The translations under genes and the position numbers were made by a program. Under the pieces are notes generated by a model. That model was not told where the DNA came from, searched no databases, and saw only the letters and a program-made list of their open reading frames with translations. Shown here piece after piece: positions 27,731 through 38,331 of a DNA stretch of 64,000 nt (positions are counted from its first letter, which is position 1; every line of letters begins with the position of its first letter). Origin of the DNA: VXNE01 sp965203615 (GTDB taxonomy: Bacteria > Pseudomonadota > Gammaproteobacteria > Pseudomonadales > Azotimanducaceae); the NCBI GenBank assembly GCA_965203615.1, contig OZ241900.1, forward strand, positions 3,658,001 to 3,722,000. The letters run 5' to 3'.

Positions 27731-28879
27731 ATGGGCGACGGGGAGGCATTCGAACATATCCTCGGCGCGCTGCACGAGGTGGCGCTAGACCGTTCGCAAT
27801 GGTCCAAGGCCAACGCGCTGATCCATGACACGCTCGGTGTCTGCGGCAGCACCATGGCATTCAGCGAGGGGGCTTCCGAGGAGGACATCCGGATTTATTT
27901 TGCGAGGGTCTTCTACGGCGGGGAAAGGCACTGGGAACTGGAGCGGCTTTATTTTGGGACGTACTACCCCATAGACGAACGGATCCCCCGCTTTCGAACG
28001 CTCCCCGACGGTCGACTGTTCCACAACACCGATCTCTACACCGAGCAGGAACTGAAGACCTCCGAGGCATACCACGCTCTCGGAACCTATGGCCGCGCCA
28101 GAAACGCAGTCAACGTGCGCCTCGACGGACCTGACGGTTCGCGTATCACCTGGTTTATCCACGATCCTGTCGGCCAGCCGGACTGGTCGTCCAGGCAACT
28201 CGATGCCATCCGTCGTCTGCTGCCGCACATCCGTCAGACGGTGGGAGTCCAGCAAGTGCTGGCCGACGCTGCGGCTCTGGGCGTCACGATGGGGGAGATG
28301 CTCGAGGCCACCGGAGTGGGCATCGTGCAGCTCGACGCGCGCGGGCGGATCATCGCGGCCAACGACCGCGCCCGCAATCTCCTGCAGGCCGGAGACGGCC
28401 TGGTCGACAGGGGCGGTCTCCTGTGCGCCCGCATGACGCACGACAACGATGGCCTCCAGAGACTCTTGAATCGGGCGCTGCCGCCCTTCGGCGCCTTGGG
28501 CGCCGGCGGCTCGATGATGGTCAGGCGCCCTGGCTCACGGCCGCCCTTGGCACTGCACATCAACCCGGTGGGCCCGCGCGAGGCTGACTCCAGGATGCTG
28601 TGGCCGGTGGCGGCGTTGGCGCTGGTCGTCGATCCGGCAGGCGACGTCAGCGTCGATCCTGACGTGGTTGCGGACTCCCTCGGCCTCACGCGCATGGAGA
28701 GCCGAGTGGCGGTGCTGCTGGCCGTAGGCATGAACGTACGCGAGATCGCGGCGGCGACAGGCCGCGGCGAAAGCACTATCCGCACCCACGTGAAGCACAT
28801 CTTTGCCAAACACGGCCTCACGCGGCAGATGGACCTGGTTCGGCTGGTGCGTTCCCTGGCCGGAGCACGGGGGAGCTGA
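27731..28879 (+). CDS. LuxR-family transcriptional regulator
   Basis: The 382-residue protein has a C-terminal LuxR helix-turn-helix (about 320-375: LTRMESRVAVLLAVGMNVREIAAATGRG.., then ESTIRTHVKHIFAKHGL). A central PAS-like stretch (GVGIVQLDARGRIIAANDRARNLL) precedes it, and the N-terminal ~170 residues are of unknown fold. There is no receiver domain, so it is probably a ligand- or redox-sensing regulator rather than a response regulator. A frame extension to GTG 27707 exists; ATG 27731 is preferred. It stands alone; its targets are unknown. Confidence 0.8.
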   Translation: MGDGEAFEHILGALHEVALDRSQWSKANALIHDTLGVCGSTMAFSEGASEEDIRIYFARVFYGGERHWELERLYFGTYYPIDERIPRFRTLPDGRLFHNTDLYTEQELKTSEAYHALGTYGRARNAVNVRLDGPDGSRITWFIHDPVGQPDWSSRQLDAIRRLLPHIRQTVGVQQVLADAAALGVTMGEMLEATGVGIVQLDARGRIIAANDRARNLLQAGDGLVDRGGLLCARMTHDNDGLQRLLNRALPPFGALGAGGSMMVRRPGSRPPLALHINPVGPREADSRMLWPVAALALVVDPAGDVSVDPDVVADSLGLTRMESRVAVLLAVGMNVREIAAATGRGESTIRTHVKHIFAKHGLTRQMDLVRLVRSLAGARGS

Positions 28880-28903
28880 CGTAAAGCGGGGAGTCCGCAC
28901 GGC

Positions 28904-28920
28904 AGGGGTGTTCTACCCCT
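28904..28920 (+). terminator. Hairpin after the LuxR-family gene, possible terminator
   Basis: AGGGGT-GTTCT-ACCCCT forms a 6-bp stem 25 bases after the stop, followed by AATT rather than a T-run. A second small hairpin, TCCCCA-TTGT-TGGGGA, lies at 28958-28973. Either could end transcription, but neither is strong. Confidence 0.35.
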
Positions 28921-29068
28921 AATTGCCTGAGATACCACAGGAAATTCTTGACGAATCTCCCCATTGTTGGGGACGCGCCAACGCGCTTGATTGACCTATC
29001 TTCCGGTCATGTTTCCGCGTTGCCGAGTCGGGTTCGGCGGCGTTTGATTTCTGGCCGTTCAGACAGGT

Positions 29069-31669
29069 TTGGCGACGGTGCATTTCGATGCCGGGGCACA
29101 CGGCGATGGCAGAGACAAAGGGTCCGTCGCGCCGAAGGTGAAGCCTGGGAACGGGCGTGGCAGCGGGTGCCAATCGGGGCGAGTCCTTGATCGAGTCTTG
29201 CGGAACAGGCTCGCGCGCCTCGCGCCACTCGTTGCGGCGTTCGCGAAATCCCGCAGGGCCGGCGCGATGCTCATCGGCGGCAGCATCGCGATGCTCTCGA
29301 TGGTGACTGTTGGCGCGATGCTGACGAACTACGGCTGGCGGGAAGCGCAGGAGGCGGAGATTCGGGCAGCGCTCCGGGCCGGCGTCGCCTCGGCGTCCCA
29401 CCTCATGCGCGGAGACATCGTGGCGGCCGAGCAGAAAATCAAGGACCGGGTCGCTGGCGTCATGGGCGGTCTGATGGACGGCCTGAACGTCACAGGCGAC
29501 GACATCATCGTCCAGCACGACTTCGCGACGAACCGGACAGTCATCACGGTTGCCGGGGACGCCACTTACTTGTTCCACAGCCTTTGGGCGGGCGGCGGAA
29601 CCGGCGCCCCGGAACTCCTGAACGAGCAGGTCACCGTGGAATTTGATGCGAGCCAGTTCGAGTTCGCCCTCGCCCTGGACGTCTCCAGGTCCATGGGATT
29701 CACACCCGCGGGCTGGTCGGTGACCCGGCTGGATGCGCTGAAAGACGCCATCAGCACCATCGCGCAGATCGTGGACGATGTCTCCAAGACCAATCCCGGC
29801 ATCGTCACGCTCGCGCTCGTGCCGTACTCGAACGTCGTGAACGTGGCGGACACTTCCGGCATGTCGCAGACAGAGGCCAAGGAACGCTACGTGTACATGC
29901 TGACCGGTGCGGAGTACAACACGCATGCGTCCCGCAACACCGAGGGACACTGGGTCGACACGTTCCATGCCTACGGCACCGGCGATGACATGGGGCCGCT
30001 GGCTTCGCGCGACCTGCCGGATTTCCTTACCGTCACTGACTGGTATCTGCATCAGCCGGGGTCGGATGACGTCTCCGACCAGGTGCCGACGCTCGGCATG
30101 TGGGACTTCGAGGGAGGAGATTTCTGGAACGGCTGCGTGATGGCGCGGTGGGGCGCGTACTGGGACCCGGTTGCGCGGCCCAGCGTTTGGGACCCCGCGG
30201 ATCCCGCGAACTGGCCGGCGAGGACGACCGTGGCCGGCTGGGAACCTGGTGCCACTGGCATCTCCAACCTGCCGCTGCACCTGTCCGATGCACCGCCGGA
30301 CGCGTCGGATCCGAATACGCGTTTCACTGCCTACTCCTGGCCCGACGCGCGCATTCGCGGTATGGCCGACGGTCATCTGGCCGCGGTCCTGAGGAAAACG
30401 CTGGTTCCGACGTTCAATCCGTTGGTGTCTTTCTTCCCCGTATCCGAGAATCACTGGCACCTTCGCGCCCTGGACCGCGGCGGAAGTCTGCTCTGTCCGG
30501 AGGCGTCCATTGTGCCGTTGACGGACGACATCACCGCGCTGCAGGCCGTGAACAGCTACCTCCCCGTAGAGGTGCATTCGGCGACCATTCAAGGCCAGAC
30601 GTTCCTGCATCTCGGCATCGTGTGGGGGTTGAGAGCGCTATCGCCCCTTTGGCGCGACGTGTGGAAGACCAAGAGCGTGTCCGGCGACGACCTGCCGCGA
30701 ACGCCGTGCCTCGAAGGAACGAACGCAGGTTGCTCGCCACTCGCCGACAAGGCGATCGTGATCGTGACGGACGGTGCCAACTATTTGGAAATCCCGGACC
30801 TCGGGCGATCTTTTGAGAATTTCGATGTCGCCGAGGCGGTCACGCGCAACCCGGTCTTTACGAATGCCATCTGCCAGCGCCTTTTCAGATCTTCCCTGCC
30901 CTATAACGTCGTGTACCAAGCCGCGATGTCCGCCGAAGATCCGGCAACCTTTGCGGGCAGTTTCGATGTCGATGCGGCCGGCCTGTTCACGCCGGCCGGC
31001 CTGTCGGACGTGCTCGACGGCTGGCAGCATGCCCATCCTGTGGTGTCAACGCTGAACCCCGCCGTGCCGTCGGATCAGTTGATCATCGACGCATACCGGA
31101 TTGTGTGGGAGAACGCGCTCAGGGACATGACGCCCTGGCAACTGTTCAGAGGCTACGATGACGGTTCGCCGACCAAGACCAGCGATGCGGCGGACGTCTT
31201 GGTGGACCCCGCCAACCAGTTCGGTATTCGTGGCCGACCAGCGCATAACACGCACTTCTGCAGGCTGATGTCTCCGTTCAGCGCCTATGGCCAGGCAGAT
31301 GACCTGGTGAACGTGGGCGACGGCGCACCGATAGCCGATGTGGCACCGTTTTCGATCCCGGGCTGGACCTGGCCCGACGGGACCAGCGGCTTCCGGGAGG
31401 ACATTGTCGACCGCCTCGATGACTGGTTCCGCGAAGCCTGCGACATAGCCGGGCAGCGCGGCGTGCGGATCCACGCCATCTATATCGGCCGCGACGTGCG
31501 ACCGTGGGAGAAGGAAGACATCGCGCTGCTCGAAGAGTGCGTGGACCGGGGGTACGGCAGCAACCCTGTGGTCGACGAAGTACACGTCACGCCCACCGCG
31601 CAGGCGTTGAAAGGTGCCGTCGAGAGCATCATGGACATCCGGCGCACCCTGCGTTTTGTCGACCCCTAG
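29069..31669 (+). CDS. TadG-like von Willebrand factor A domain protein (orphan)
   Basis: An 866-residue protein. Residues ~63-90 form a membrane segment preceded by KSRRAGAMLIGG, followed by a TadE/TadG-like helix. A VWA domain starts near residue 205 with MIDAS motif DVSRSM, and its TDGAN element appears only near residue 570 because of a ~330-residue insertion. The last part (ARVRIHAIYIG-like GVRIHAIYIGRD) completes the fold. TadG proteins work with Flp/Tad pili, but no tad gene is nearby. The start is uncertain: TTG 29069, with GTG alternatives downstream. It ends 9 bases before array 7. Confidence 0.72.
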   Translation: MATVHFDAGAHGDGRDKGSVAPKVKPGNGRGSGCQSGRVLDRVLRNRLARLAPLVAAFAKSRRAGAMLIGGSIAMLSMVTVGAMLTNYGWREAQEAEIRAALRAGVASASHLMRGDIVAAEQKIKDRVAGVMGGLMDGLNVTGDDIIVQHDFATNRTVITVAGDATYLFHSLWAGGGTGAPELLNEQVTVEFDASQFEFALALDVSRSMGFTPAGWSVTRLDALKDAISTIAQIVDDVSKTNPGIVTLALVPYSNVVNVADTSGMSQTEAKERYVYMLTGAEYNTHASRNTEGHWVDTFHAYGTGDDMGPLASRDLPDFLTVTDWYLHQPGSDDVSDQVPTLGMWDFEGGDFWNGCVMARWGAYWDPVARPSVWDPADPANWPARTTVAGWEPGATGISNLPLHLSDAPPDASDPNTRFTAYSWPDARIRGMADGHLAAVLRKTLVPTFNPLVSFFPVSENHWHLRALDRGGSLLCPEASIVPLTDDITALQAVNSYLPVEVHSATIQGQTFLHLGIVWGLRALSPLWRDVWKTKSVSGDDLPRTPCLEGTNAGCSPLADKAIVIVTDGANYLEIPDLGRSFENFDVAEAVTRNPVFTNAICQRLFRSSLPYNVVYQAAMSAEDPATFAGSFDVDAAGLFTPAGLSDVLDGWQHAHPVVSTLNPAVPSDQLIIDAYRIVWENALRDMTPWQLFRGYDDGSPTKTSDAADVLVDPANQFGIRGRPAHNTHFCRLMSPFSAYGQADDLVNVGDGAPIADVAPFSIPGWTWPDGTSGFREDIVDRLDDWFREACDIAGQRGVRIHAIYIGRDVRPWEKEDIALLEECVDRGYGSNPVVDEVHVTPTAQALKGAVESIMDIRRTLRFVDP

Positions 31670-31678
31670 GGCGCATCG

Positions 31679-32073
31679 CTTTGGGACACCGGCGCTTCGC
31701 TTCTTCGCTTTGGGACACCCATCGCTCGCTTTGGGACACCCATCGCTTCGCATTGCGCGACCGCACTCTTCGCTCTTCGGGACACACGCACTCTTCGGGA
31801 CACTCTTCGCGCATCGCTTCGGGACACGCACGCATCGCTTTGGGACACTTTGGGACACCCACGCTCTTCGGGACACGCACTCTTCGGGACACGCACTCTT
31901 CGCGGACACTCTTCGGGACACGCACGCATCGCTTCGGGACACGCACGCATCGCTTTGGGACACCCACGCTCTTCGGGACACGCACTTCGGTGGGCGCTTG
32001 AGGACACCCACGACCGCGCTTTGGCATCGTGTTTCGGGACACCCATTAGTTCGTGCGCTTCGGACACCCATCG
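31679..32073 (+). repeat. GGGACA repeat array 7, 3' side of the RAYT gene
   Basis: About 22 units of TTTGGGACACCCATCG and TTCGGGACACGCACG with CGCTT/CTCTTC spacers, plus strand. It lies downstream of the minus-strand RAYT-type transposase, whose other side carries array 8 in the opposite orientation. No gene is present between 31670 and 32314. Confidence 0.9.
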
Positions 32074-32265
32074 GCACTTTGAGAGGATGGGACTCAAATG
32101 GTCTTGTGGAGCTTTAGGGCGTAGTGAATCTCGCCTTGTGGACAGGTCGGAGGCTGAGGTTGGAAAGCGCCGCCGGGAAGACGTTGCCACTCAGCGGACG
32201 TGAGCGGAACTGCGGCTGGCGGTTCGCAGGCCTTTGGATGGCCGCAGGGGAACGAGGGAATACGC

Positions 32266-32291
32266 GTTCGCGGGCGGCGTCGCCCGCGAAC
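32266..32291. repeat. Perfect 11-bp inverted repeat beyond the RAYT stop
   Basis: GTTCGCGGGCG, loop GCGT, CGCCCGCGAAC: an 11-bp perfect stem 23 bases after the transposase gene's stop. It lacks a T-run in either direction. It may be a terminator-like hairpin for the transposase gene or a structural part of the element recognised by an HUH enzyme. Confidence 0.6.
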
Positions 32292-32314
32292 ACGCGGAAA
32301 CGTCTATCCCCGAC

Positions 32315-33223
32315 TCAGGTGATGGCGGCCAGCCACGCCGGAGTCTCTGCCCGGCGCCGTCGTCGTCGACGCTGTGCGGCGAACACGGACAGCCAAGTGT
32401 CGCGATCGCGCCAGGAAAGCGGCGGATCGCTGTCGGACTGCTCGCCGCGACAGCGCGCCGCCGTCCACTCTACCTGCGCAAGATACTCGGCCAAGTTTGT
32501 CGTTAGCGCCGCCTCGCCACCGGTCAGCACGCGTCCCGAACGGTGCTCGAGGCGTAGCGGCCGGAGGGGCTCGCGCAGGCGTTCGGGCGCCTTCTCTGCC
32601 TCCTTCATCCGGCGCCATAAAGATGTCTGCTGCGGCGCGTCGAGCCGCGCTACCATCCCCGCGCGCACCGGATTCAGGTCGTTGTACACCATGCACGCGT
32701 GCGCGGCCTCCACGTCTACCAAGGGCTTCGATTGGAAGCGCCCCTCCCAGAAGCGTCCTGTGCGGTCTTCCTCCTCGTTCGCACGACGTGCGATGTTCTC
32801 GTTCAGGCTCTTCATGTACCAGGACAAGTCGCCCAGCCGACACCGGAGCTCGGCTAGGCGGATAGGGTCGGCCAACAGCGCTGCTTCCTGTGTGGCCCGT
32901 ATTCTGGGGTCTGTCGATCGCGGGCCGAACACGCGCAGCCAACGCCGTGCGACCTCGGCGTCGGACCATTCAAGGGCGCGGGCGGGGCAGTAGTTGACGA
33001 CAATGTGGTAGTGGTTGGACATGACTGCGTAGGCGTAGACATCGATCGGGAAGATCTCGGTCAGGAGGAGCAGCCGGCGTTCGATCCAGCCGCGTCGGTG
33101 GTCGAAGTTCTCGCCGGTGTCAGGGTCTTCACCGCAGAGCCAAGCTTGGCGTACGCAGCGATTGAAGAGGTGATAGAAGCCGCCGTTCACACGGTCGACC
33201 AATTCGCTTCTGGGTCGCGTCAT
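32315..33223 (-). CDS. REP-associated tyrosine transposase-like protein (Y1/HUH)
   Basis: The 302 residues carry the HUH motif H71-Y-H73 (AVMSNHYHIVV), a candidate catalytic Y136 in LSWYMKSLNENIARR, and the GRFWEGRFQSK signature (157-167) typical of Y1_Tnp/RAYT proteins, followed by a YNDLNPVRAGMV segment. These enzymes nick single-stranded DNA at hairpins; RAYTs mobilise REP-type repeats. The gene is single-copy here and flanked by repeat arrays in inverted orientation. ATG 33223 is preferred over an upstream TTG. The C-terminal ~80 residues are Arg-rich and unlike the core family. Whether it acts on the GGGACA repeats is inference. Confidence 0.85.
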   Translation of the reverse strand: MTRPRSELVDRVNGGFYHLFNRCVRQAWLCGEDPDTGENFDHRRGWIERRLLLLTEIFPIDVYAYAVMSNHYHIVVNYCPARALEWSDAEVARRWLRVFGPRSTDPRIRATQEAALLADPIRLAELRCRLGDLSWYMKSLNENIARRANEEEDRTGRFWEGRFQSKPLVDVEAAHACMVYNDLNPVRAGMVARLDAPQQTSLWRRMKEAEKAPERLREPLRPLRLEHRSGRVLTGGEAALTTNLAEYLAQVEWTAARCRGEQSDSDPPLSWRDRDTWLSVFAAQRRRRRRRAETPAWLAAIT

Positions 33224-33255
33224 TAGGGCATTGTGAGCCGCCGGCAACAGTACGG

Positions 33256-33275
33256 GTAGCAGCCGGTGCCGCTAC
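33256..33275. repeat. GTAGC/GCTAC imperfect hairpin upstream of the RAYT gene
   Basis: GTAGC and GCTAC arms flank a 10-base centre, about 33 bases upstream of the transposase start. A GTAG tetranucleotide beside a hairpin is the mark of REP sequences processed by RAYT enzymes. The stem is short, so this may be chance. Confidence 0.35.
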
Positions 33276-33403
33276 TTGGCGCAAGACATCACCTTCCCTC
33301 GGTGTAGCCGATTGTCCACGGCCGTGCGTCCGCCCAAGCTGCGTCAGGACGACCAAACTGGTCCCCCTGGTCTTGGCACGTCGCCGATTCCGCATCGGCG
33401 CCC

Positions 33404-33632
33404 ATGGGTGTCCCAAAAAGGGGACGTGCGTGTCCAAAAGCGATGCGTGTCCTCGAACCGCGCGCGTCCCAGCCACATGCGTGTCCTCGAACCGCGCGTG
33501 CGTGTCCCCAACCACATGCGTGTCCCCAACCACTTGTGTCCCCAACCACTTGCGTGTCCTGAGACTGACGTGTCCTGAGACTGAGACCCGTGCGTGTCCT
33601 AAGACGACTGTCCTAAGACGACTGTCCTAAGA
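33404..33632 (-). repeat. GGGACA repeat array 8, 5' side of the RAYT gene (minus orientation)
   Basis: About 13 units reading GCGTGTCC or ATGGGTGTCCC on the plus strand, so the core lies on the minus strand. Spacers are CGAACCGCGC, CAACCACAT and AAGACGACT. Together with array 7 it brackets the transposase gene as inverted arms. Confidence 0.88.
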
Positions 33633-33639
33633 CGACCGC

Positions 33640-33798
33640 TCAGGCGAATTGACTGGACCGGATGTCGAAATGGGCTTGGAGGAGGCGTGCGCGACGATCA
33701 AGGACCTGGCCGCGAATGGCTCTGCGATCAACCCCCAGATTGGAGGAGAAGCACCGATTGGCCTGGAATTCGGGCCGAACGACGATCCGATCTCCGAT

Positions 33799-33819
<21 letters not shown>
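33640..33819 (+). pseudogene. Short coding remnant after array 8
   Basis: The frame reads SGELTGPDVEMGLEEACATI then KDLAANGSAINPQIGGEAPI and ends GLEFGPNDDPISDLTPLCA before TAA 33817. An ATG at 33670 would give 49 residues, but the composition reads like the C-terminus of a larger protein cut off by array 8. I do not recognise the family. It overlaps the 3' end of the acetoacetyl-CoA synthetase gene tail-to-tail. Confidence 0.3.
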
Positions 33820-35700
<1,881 letters not shown>

Positions 35701-35789
35701 CTGGGTGCGTGGACCGGTCGTTTCGGGAGATTCCATGGCATAGGTGGATTCTTCGCCAAAGGTCAGGGCGTTGCAAGATGAGCGGTGGG

Positions 35790-36104
35790 ATGAGTGGTGG
35801 GACACCCATCGTGCAAAAAACGAGGAAGTGAGTGGTGGGACACCCATCGTGCAAAAAACGAGGAATGAGCGGCGAGGACACCCACATGGGAGGTGAGGAC
35901 ACCCATGGGCGGTGAGGACACTTGGGCATGGACTGGGCAGTGAGGGGCAGTGAGGACACCCATAGTGCAAAAAGGGGCGGCGAGGACACCCATAGTGCAA
36001 AAACGCGGTGGGCGGTGAGGACACCAGTGCCAAAGCGAAAACAGCGAACAGCGGTGAGCAGCGGTGAGGACACCCATAGCGCAAAAGTGCCTGGGACAGT
36101 CATG
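35790..36104 (+). repeat. GGGACA repeat array 9 (about 12 units)
   Basis: GGGACACCCATCGTGCAAAAAACG and GAGGACACCCATAGTGCAAAA units with GGTGAGTGGT/GGCGGTGA spacers, ending with one GGGACAGTCAT. The extended motif ATCGTGCAA after the core is shared with array 3. The array occupies the divergent gap between the synthetase and hydrolase genes and stops about 40 bases before a TATAAT box. Confidence 0.88.
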
Positions 36105-36142
36105 GACCTTCCCGCAGGGCTTCGTGCGGGCCATGCGCCCGC

Positions 36143-36148
36143 TATAAT
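36143..36148 (+). promoter_or_regulatory. -10 element (TATAAT) giving a probably leaderless mRNA
   Basis: A perfect TATAAT ends 6 bases before ATG 36155, so transcription would begin at or next to the start codon. A weak TTCGTG at 36121-36126, 16 bases upstream, may serve as -35. It lies just outside repeat array 9. Confidence 0.6.
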
Positions 36149-36154
36149 CGTCCG

Positions 36155-37102
36155 ATGATCGAGAGCGGCCCGACATCGCACGTCTACTTTTCGCAGCGCC
36201 TGCGGCTGCACTATGTCGACTGGGGCAACGAAGACGCGCCGCCCATGCTCCTCGTGCACGGGGGACGGGACCATTGCCGGAATTGGGACTGGGTCGCGCG
36301 CGACTTAAGCCGGGACTACCATGTCATCGCGCCTGATCTGCGCGGTCATGGCGATTCGCAGTGGATGATCGGTGGCAGCTACAACACCGTCGACTATGTC
36401 TACGACATCGCCCAGCTCCTGCATCAGAAAAAGATGACGCCAGCGACCATCATCAGCCACTCGCTCGGCGCATCGGTGTCGTTGCTGTACACCGGGCTGT
36501 ATCCGGACACGGTCAAGAAACTCGTCGCCATTGAGGGCATGGGTCTGTCGTCAGCCGCCGCCAGAACTGCGGAGGACGCCAGGCGGGGCGACAGCACCGT
36601 GACAGGACGCTTGCTGGACGACTGGGTGCGCGGTACGCGCAGGATCGCCGGTCGGTTGCCACGCCGGTACCCGACGCTGGAAGAGGCGTTCCAGCGCATG
36701 CAGGAGGAGAATCCCCACCTGTCGGAATCGCAGGCACGTCATCTCACGATCCACGGCAGTAACCAGAACGAGGACGGTACCTTTAGCTGGAAGTTCGACA
36801 ACTACGTCCGGGCGACCGCGCCTGTGGGCCTGACTGCGGAACAGGTCCACCACCTGTACGAGCGCATTACCTGTCCGACCCTGCTTGTCTACGGTTCCGA
36901 GTCGTGGATCCCGAGTCCGGCGAACGATGAGCGCGCGAGGTACCTGTCGAGGATGCGTCTCGCAGTGATCGAAGATGCGGGCCATTGGGTCCACCACGAC
37001 CAGTTGGCGGAATTCCTGTCGATTGTCAGAGGGTTCCTGCAGGAGTCCCCGTCCGTGGACAGCGCGAGGCAGGGCGCCTCGCAAGAGGGTGGCCTTGCCT
37101 GA
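36155..37102 (+). CDS. Alpha/beta-hydrolase
   Basis: The 315 residues have the classic fold: oxyanion region LLVHGG near 33-37, DLRGHGDS, nucleophile S103 in the elbow SHSLGAS (Ser replacing the usual first Gly), and H277 in EDAGHWVHHDQ, with an acidic residue likely near 249-258. The substrate is unknown; MhpC-like hydrolases and esterases share these features. It overlaps the next gene (GTG 37089), suggesting coupled expression of the two. Confidence 0.85.
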   Translation: MIESGPTSHVYFSQRLRLHYVDWGNEDAPPMLLVHGGRDHCRNWDWVARDLSRDYHVIAPDLRGHGDSQWMIGGSYNTVDYVYDIAQLLHQKKMTPATIISHSLGASVSLLYTGLYPDTVKKLVAIEGMGLSSAAARTAEDARRGDSTVTGRLLDDWVRGTRRIAGRLPRRYPTLEEAFQRMQEENPHLSESQARHLTIHGSNQNEDGTFSWKFDNYVRATAPVGLTAEQVHHLYERITCPTLLVYGSESWIPSPANDERARYLSRMRLAVIEDAGHWVHHDQLAEFLSIVRGFLQESPSVDSARQGASQEGGLA

Positions 37103-38225
37103 GGGCGGAACGGCGACCAGGACCGACATTGTCGGCATGCTCCATGATCGGCCGCATCGGGGCGTCATCTACGTGACGGGCGGCGGCTCGCTGCTGCTGT
37201 CCGACCTTCTACAGGTGCCCGGCGCATCTGCCACGCTGCTCGAAGCGCGGATCCCCTATTCACAAAACGCCCTTGCATCACTGCTCGGTGCGCCGCCGGA
37301 GCGGGCCTGCAGCGCCGAGACGGCGCGCGATCTCGCGGTGTGCGCGTTCCTGCGCGCGAACGCGCTTGCTCCAGGGGAGGAGACGTTCGGATTCGCGATC
37401 ACAGCCAGCCTACGCTCCACGCGCCCGAAGAAAGGCGAACACAGGGCTCACTGCGCCCTCCAGACATCTACGCACACCGCCACCACGTCGATCTCACTGG
37501 CCAAGGGCGAGCGTAGCCGTAAGGAGGAGGAGCGTCTGGTTGCGCAGATCGCGCTCTCGGCCCTGGCGGAAGCCTTTGGTGTCGACGCTCCCGTCCAGGC
37601 ACTGAAAGACGCAGACACCCTCGAGTCCCAGGTTGCGGAGGGCGACACGGAAATGCGGGCGCTCCTGACCGGCGCACGACCGGCCATCGGCGCCGGCGCG
37701 CCCATGGCGATTCTCCCCGGGGCTTTCAATCCGCTTCACGAAGGCCACCGACACATGGCAGCCGCCGCAGCCGCACGGTTAGGGGGGGCTGTGGCGTACG
37801 AGCTCTGCATACGCAATGTCGACAAGCCGCCGCTTAACTTCCATGACATGCGCGCGCGGAAGGCACAGTTCGGTGAGTCCGATAATGTCTGGTTGACGAA
37901 TGCCCCTACGTTCGTGGAGAAGGCGCGCCTCTTCGGTGCGGTTACATTCGTCGTTGGTGCGGACACGATGCGCCGGATCGCAGATGCGAGCTATTACGAC
38001 AACGGCGATGTAGACGCGGTTGTCGACGAACTCACCAGAATCGGTTGCCGCTTTCTTGTGTTCGGGCGTGCGCTCGACCGTGAGGAAGGTGGTCGCTTTG
38101 TCACGTTGGACGACCTTGAACTCCCGGACAGGCTGCGCGACCTGTCTGAGGGTTTCAGCGAAGCGGAGTTCCGTAGCGACATTTCTTCGACAGCGCTGCG
38201 GGATCACCGATCCGACGACCGCTGA
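37089..38225 (+). CDS. CinA-like domain fused to a nucleotidylyltransferase domain
   Basis: The 378 residues contain two domains. Residues ~24-165 resemble the CinA C-terminal (NMN deamidase-like) fold: VIYVTGGGSLLLSDLLQVPG, LEARIPYS, SLRSTRPKKGEHR. Residues ~206-375 form an HIGH-type nucleotidylyltransferase with GAFNPLHEGHRHM (211-223) and a C-terminal DISSTALR. The same order is known in a plant/eukaryotic nucleotidylyltransferase family, so this may be an NAD-related enzyme, but its substrate is not known. GTG 37089 with GCAAGAGGG upstream is preferred; ATG 37137 is an alternative. It overlaps the hydrolase gene by 14 bases. Confidence 0.78.
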   Translation: MALPEGGTATRTDIVGMLHDRPHRGVIYVTGGGSLLLSDLLQVPGASATLLEARIPYSQNALASLLGAPPERACSAETARDLAVCAFLRANALAPGEETFGFAITASLRSTRPKKGEHRAHCALQTSTHTATTSISLAKGERSRKEEERLVAQIALSALAEAFGVDAPVQALKDADTLESQVAEGDTEMRALLTGARPAIGAGAPMAILPGAFNPLHEGHRHMAAAAAARLGGAVAYELCIRNVDKPPLNFHDMRARKAQFGESDNVWLTNAPTFVEKARLFGAVTFVVGADTMRRIADASYYDNGDVDAVVDELTRIGCRFLVFGRALDREEGGRFVTLDDLELPDRLRDLSEGFSEAEFRSDISSTALRDHRSDDR

Positions 38226-38331
38226 CCTGAGGGGTCTATTCGCGGGAATACCCGCGGCTGGCGCACTCGGCGTCGACCGATCTCCCTGCGAAGGGTTCTC
38301 CCTCCTGTTTTCCGGCTAAGGCCATTCCTCG

